A stretch of DNA of 64,000 nucleotides from Stercorarius parasiticus (Eukaryota; Chordata; Aves; Charadriiformes; Stercorariidae). Under the pieces are notes generated by a model that was not told the origin of the DNA, searched no databases, and saw nothing but the letters and a program-made list of their open reading frames with translations. Below are positions 61,311 to 64,000 of the stretch, one piece after another. The position numbers and the translations under genes were made by a program. Where the stretch lies: positions 60,053 through 124,052 of the forward strand of contig VWZL01005178.1 in the NCBI GenBank assembly GCA_013396915.1. Reading direction: 5' to 3'. Position 1 is the stretch's first letter. The number at the start of each line of letters is the position of its first letter.

Positions 61311-64000
61311 ATTTGCAGTTTGCTCGAGGCTCTCAAATTCCCTTTCTCAACATGTTTTCTTTTTTAAAGTCGGTTGGTACTTTGCTGTAATTCGGTTGCT
61401 TTCAGGGGAGGTATATGGGTATGTAATCGCAATAACCCAGCAAAGAACTGGTCCTTTAGATCTTACTGAGGACAAGTGTATTCCTGTGCTTCAGCAGTGA
61501 AATGTAATGCACGTAAGATACCGAATTTGTGACACACAACGACATTTTACGTCTCTCTCATTCCACGTAATCCTACGGAGATTTACAAGTAGCTTAATGG
61601 CAGCAAACTGTGTCTGGTTTTTGAAATGAATTATTTCTGCTGTTGGAGCAGTTGGTCAGTAACATAAGTGATGTTAAATAGCAGAATAATCACCGATAAC
61701 CTGGGCGCTTTCCGGAGTTGTTCTTAGCCTCCCACTGTAAATGACAGTGTGTTACGTGGTGATATTGACCATAAGCCATTAAAATTAGGCAGGATTTGCT
61801 TAAAAGCAAATTCTTTGTATATACGGTTTATTTTTCTCATGTTTAAAATATGAAATTACAAAGTAAAAGGAAGTGGTAAAACCTCTGTCACTCAAAGCCA
61901 TGGGAATGTATCCGCTTGTTCACACATGCTCCGTAGTTATTGAAAGTGTGATTCTCATTTTACCGACTAATCCAACACTTGGATGCGTTTAGAGGACAGC
62001 TTAGTCCTGGCCCAACGTTTTGATTTCCAAATAATTGTAAAGAAGAATGTGCCGCATCATACCTATCTTTTATTTGTGTGTCAGTGATGAAGAAAATACT
62101 CAAAGTGCAATTGCAGATAGGCCAAGCTCTGTGTGAGACACCGAGCTCCTTCAGATAACTTCAGCGCCTGTGGTGAAAGGTGCCTATGGAATTTGGTGGG
62201 TCTGTATTATGCACCTGGGACGCACCGATGTACAAGCTAACGTTAGTCAGTGAAAGTTAATGGTTTCGATTTATGGCTACCAGATCCTACCAGCTCTTCC
62301 TTGGCCGGCTCCTTGGTCCCATCCTGCTTGTTTGCTCTGTGATGCACAGCCTGACGCCAGCTGCTGACGAGGTGGGGAGCAAAGGGGATTCGAGGAGCTC
62401 TGGTCCTGTGGTTTCCAGCACAGGAGATGCTGAGCGGTCCTCTGAAACACCTCCAGCGTGAGGGGTGGAATTTCACATGCTCTCTGCGTTTCCGAAATCT
62501 GGAGTCCAACTTCAGAAGAGCTGGCAGCTTCCTGCCTTAAACTGGCTGGGAATTAGGTGTCTTTTCCTATGGAAAAATAGTCGAGGCTTTAAAATAGCTT
62601 ACATGATGAATCAGGATGAAATGTTAGGGGGGAAAAAACCCCCACCTTACTTTAACAAGTGTACTTGTGTATATGAGTAGATGGCTGTAAGTTTCTTGGA
62701 GAATCCAGTTTTTAGGGAAGCAAACAAAAGAGCATGTTTTTGGCATCTTTGCTGGCTTTCTGGAAGCCCCTGTCCCATTTTGGGTTTTGCGAAGCTGGAG
62801 AGGAGACAGAGGCGAGGAAGCAGAAAGATAAGGGCACTCGAAACCCAGGGGACTTGTTTCTGGCACGCTGCTCTTCCCCGTGCTTCTTCCCCTTTCTCTT
62901 CTCCTCTGGAAGGCTTCTGTCATTCTAATAAGGAGGGACATTAGCAGAAGCATTGTATCTGGGGAAATAATTTTGGGGTGTTTTTTCTGATTAAATTTAA
63001 ATTTTTCCCATGGAATATTTTCAATGGTGCAAGCACAGCACTTCCGATTAGAAAATTATCATGGGAGACAATTTCTCAGCTCTGTTTTGATGATTCACCA
63101 GTGAATTCAATGTAGATCACAATGCTTTATTATGGTCACTTTTAATAGGATTAAGCCTTTTTCTCTGAGGTGTTTTGGCTAAAATGGGAGGGTTTCAAGC
63201 AGTAGAAAAGTATGTTCAGGTGACCAGAGTTATTGCACCAAATATGCCTTCATTTCCACTGGAAAGCCTATTTCTCCATAACTTAGTCCTCCAAAATACA
63301 CGCCCCAGGTTCTCAAAAGCATTCCCATTTCTCTTATTCTGTGTGTTTCATTATTGTGTGGTCACTCTGTGCCATTCCAGGTCTCATCTTTAATGACACG
63401 CTCCATCTGCAGGGCGATTTGAGTGACTTAAAGGATCTAAAATAAAGGACCGCAGATTTGAGGCACTTCTGAAAAAAAGAAAAAAAAAAGAGTAGAGTTT
63501 CTGAACATTAAAAAATACTATAGGATAAAAATATGCACTCTAAGAAATAGTAGTACTACAAGTTAGAGTAGAAATACACAGAGGCATTTCATTACTCCTG
63601 TGTTGGACGTGGGAAAAAATTCAGACCTCTGAGAGACTTTGAGTTAGTAATTTTGGAATTCATATGCTGCCCTTTGATATTATTATTGTCAGGTTGATTT
63701 ATCACATCTAAGAGATTATTAGGTATTATCACAGTAGATTATATTTCATTACCTCAGAATGCTAATCATAGCATTAGTATTTTCTTGTTGTTAATATGAG
63801 TTTTGTTACTGGAATGTTAAATATGAGCAGAGAATATAAACCGTAAAAATTGGTATTAGGAAATGTTTGATAAAAGATTTAATTAGCAGAATGGGACTTT
63901 TTAAAAGAAAATTTTCATATTTATTTGTTACTACTGTACTGGTATCTCCACTTATCTTTTTTGTTTAAGCTTAATAGTGATAGGACACATCATTCGAATT
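61311..64000. other. Non-coding sequence, partly enhancer-like
   Basis: No gene is recognised. A 62-codon open frame at 62273-62461 begins with a hydrophobic stretch but lacks a good start context. G6A6C5 occurs at 62627-62643 and A-runs near 63472-63490. The end (63600-63790) is TAAT-rich and includes a perfect 7-bp dyad at 63758-63775. The block 61560-62250 has enhancer-like texture. Confidence 0.5.
63758..63775. repeat. Perfect dyad AATGCTA-atca-TAGCATT
   Basis: Seven-base arms flank a 4-base spacer. It contains CTAAT and ATTAG homeodomain cores and shares the 11-mer ATGCTAATCAT with position 27721. Confidence 0.85.

Noticed and set aside
1..64000. Prokaryotic-style systems (operons, CRISPR, toxin-antitoxin, phage)
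   Set aside because: No array of direct repeats, no ribosome-binding sites or packed genes; repeats and composition are those of a bird nuclear genome.

Overview
This window looks like non-coding nuclear DNA from a bird. The lineage call rests on interspersed repeats. The clearest is at about 11048-11104: a minus-strand 3' end of a chicken-repeat-1 (CR1) LINE, the dominant retrotransposon of birds. Several much older, heavily decayed amniote repeats lie around it: a CR1/L3-like element at 15202-15400, an older CR1 piece near 8945-9050, MIR/L2-type tails at 11227, 19544, 31965 and 47461, and palindromic MITE-like fragments at 29812 and 61233. Base composition is AT-leaning with isolated GC-rich patches. 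I do not recognise the species.

I recognise no protein-coding gene. Open frames reach at most 206 codons, overlap one another on both strands, and show no family motif, so they fit chance in about 64 kb. Three short segments have exon-like architecture: 1746-1890 (open frame ending in a near-consensus donor), 42434-42502 (long pyrimidine tract, acceptor, 69-base open frame, donor) and 60178-60252 (long pyrimidine tract, acceptor, open frame, stop, then AATAAA). They are too far apart and too short to join into a gene, and may be exons of a lncRNA, isolated exons of a large gene, or chance. I see no tRNA, rRNA, CRISPR array, intact transposon or provirus.

Layout. 1-9 kb: unique sequence with one exon-like segment and several short perfect palindromes. 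9-16 kb: decayed CR1s, the recognisable CR1 tail, and a GC-rich hairpin/pseudoknot at 10079-10133. 16-32 kb: mostly unique AT-rich sequence, a GC patch with eight G-tracts at 21546-21596, and TAAT-rich stretches that read like enhancers. 32-47 kb: unique sequence, a MIR-like tail, G-quadruplex motifs, a T14A14 palindrome and the 42.4 kb exon candidate. 47-60 kb: TAAT-rich blocks at 47.7 and 48.2 kb, then mostly featureless sequence. 60-64 kb: the terminal-exon candidate and the best conserved-element candidate (60850-61320), which contains an apparently retained MITE fragment.

The simplest reading is a large intron or gene desert holding candidate distal regulatory elements. I did not find a convincing new multi-gene system. 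The best leads are the pseudoknot-capable hairpin, the G-tract cluster, the exon-like segments and the MITE-containing enhancer-like block. All conservation statements are inference, because no alignment could be run.
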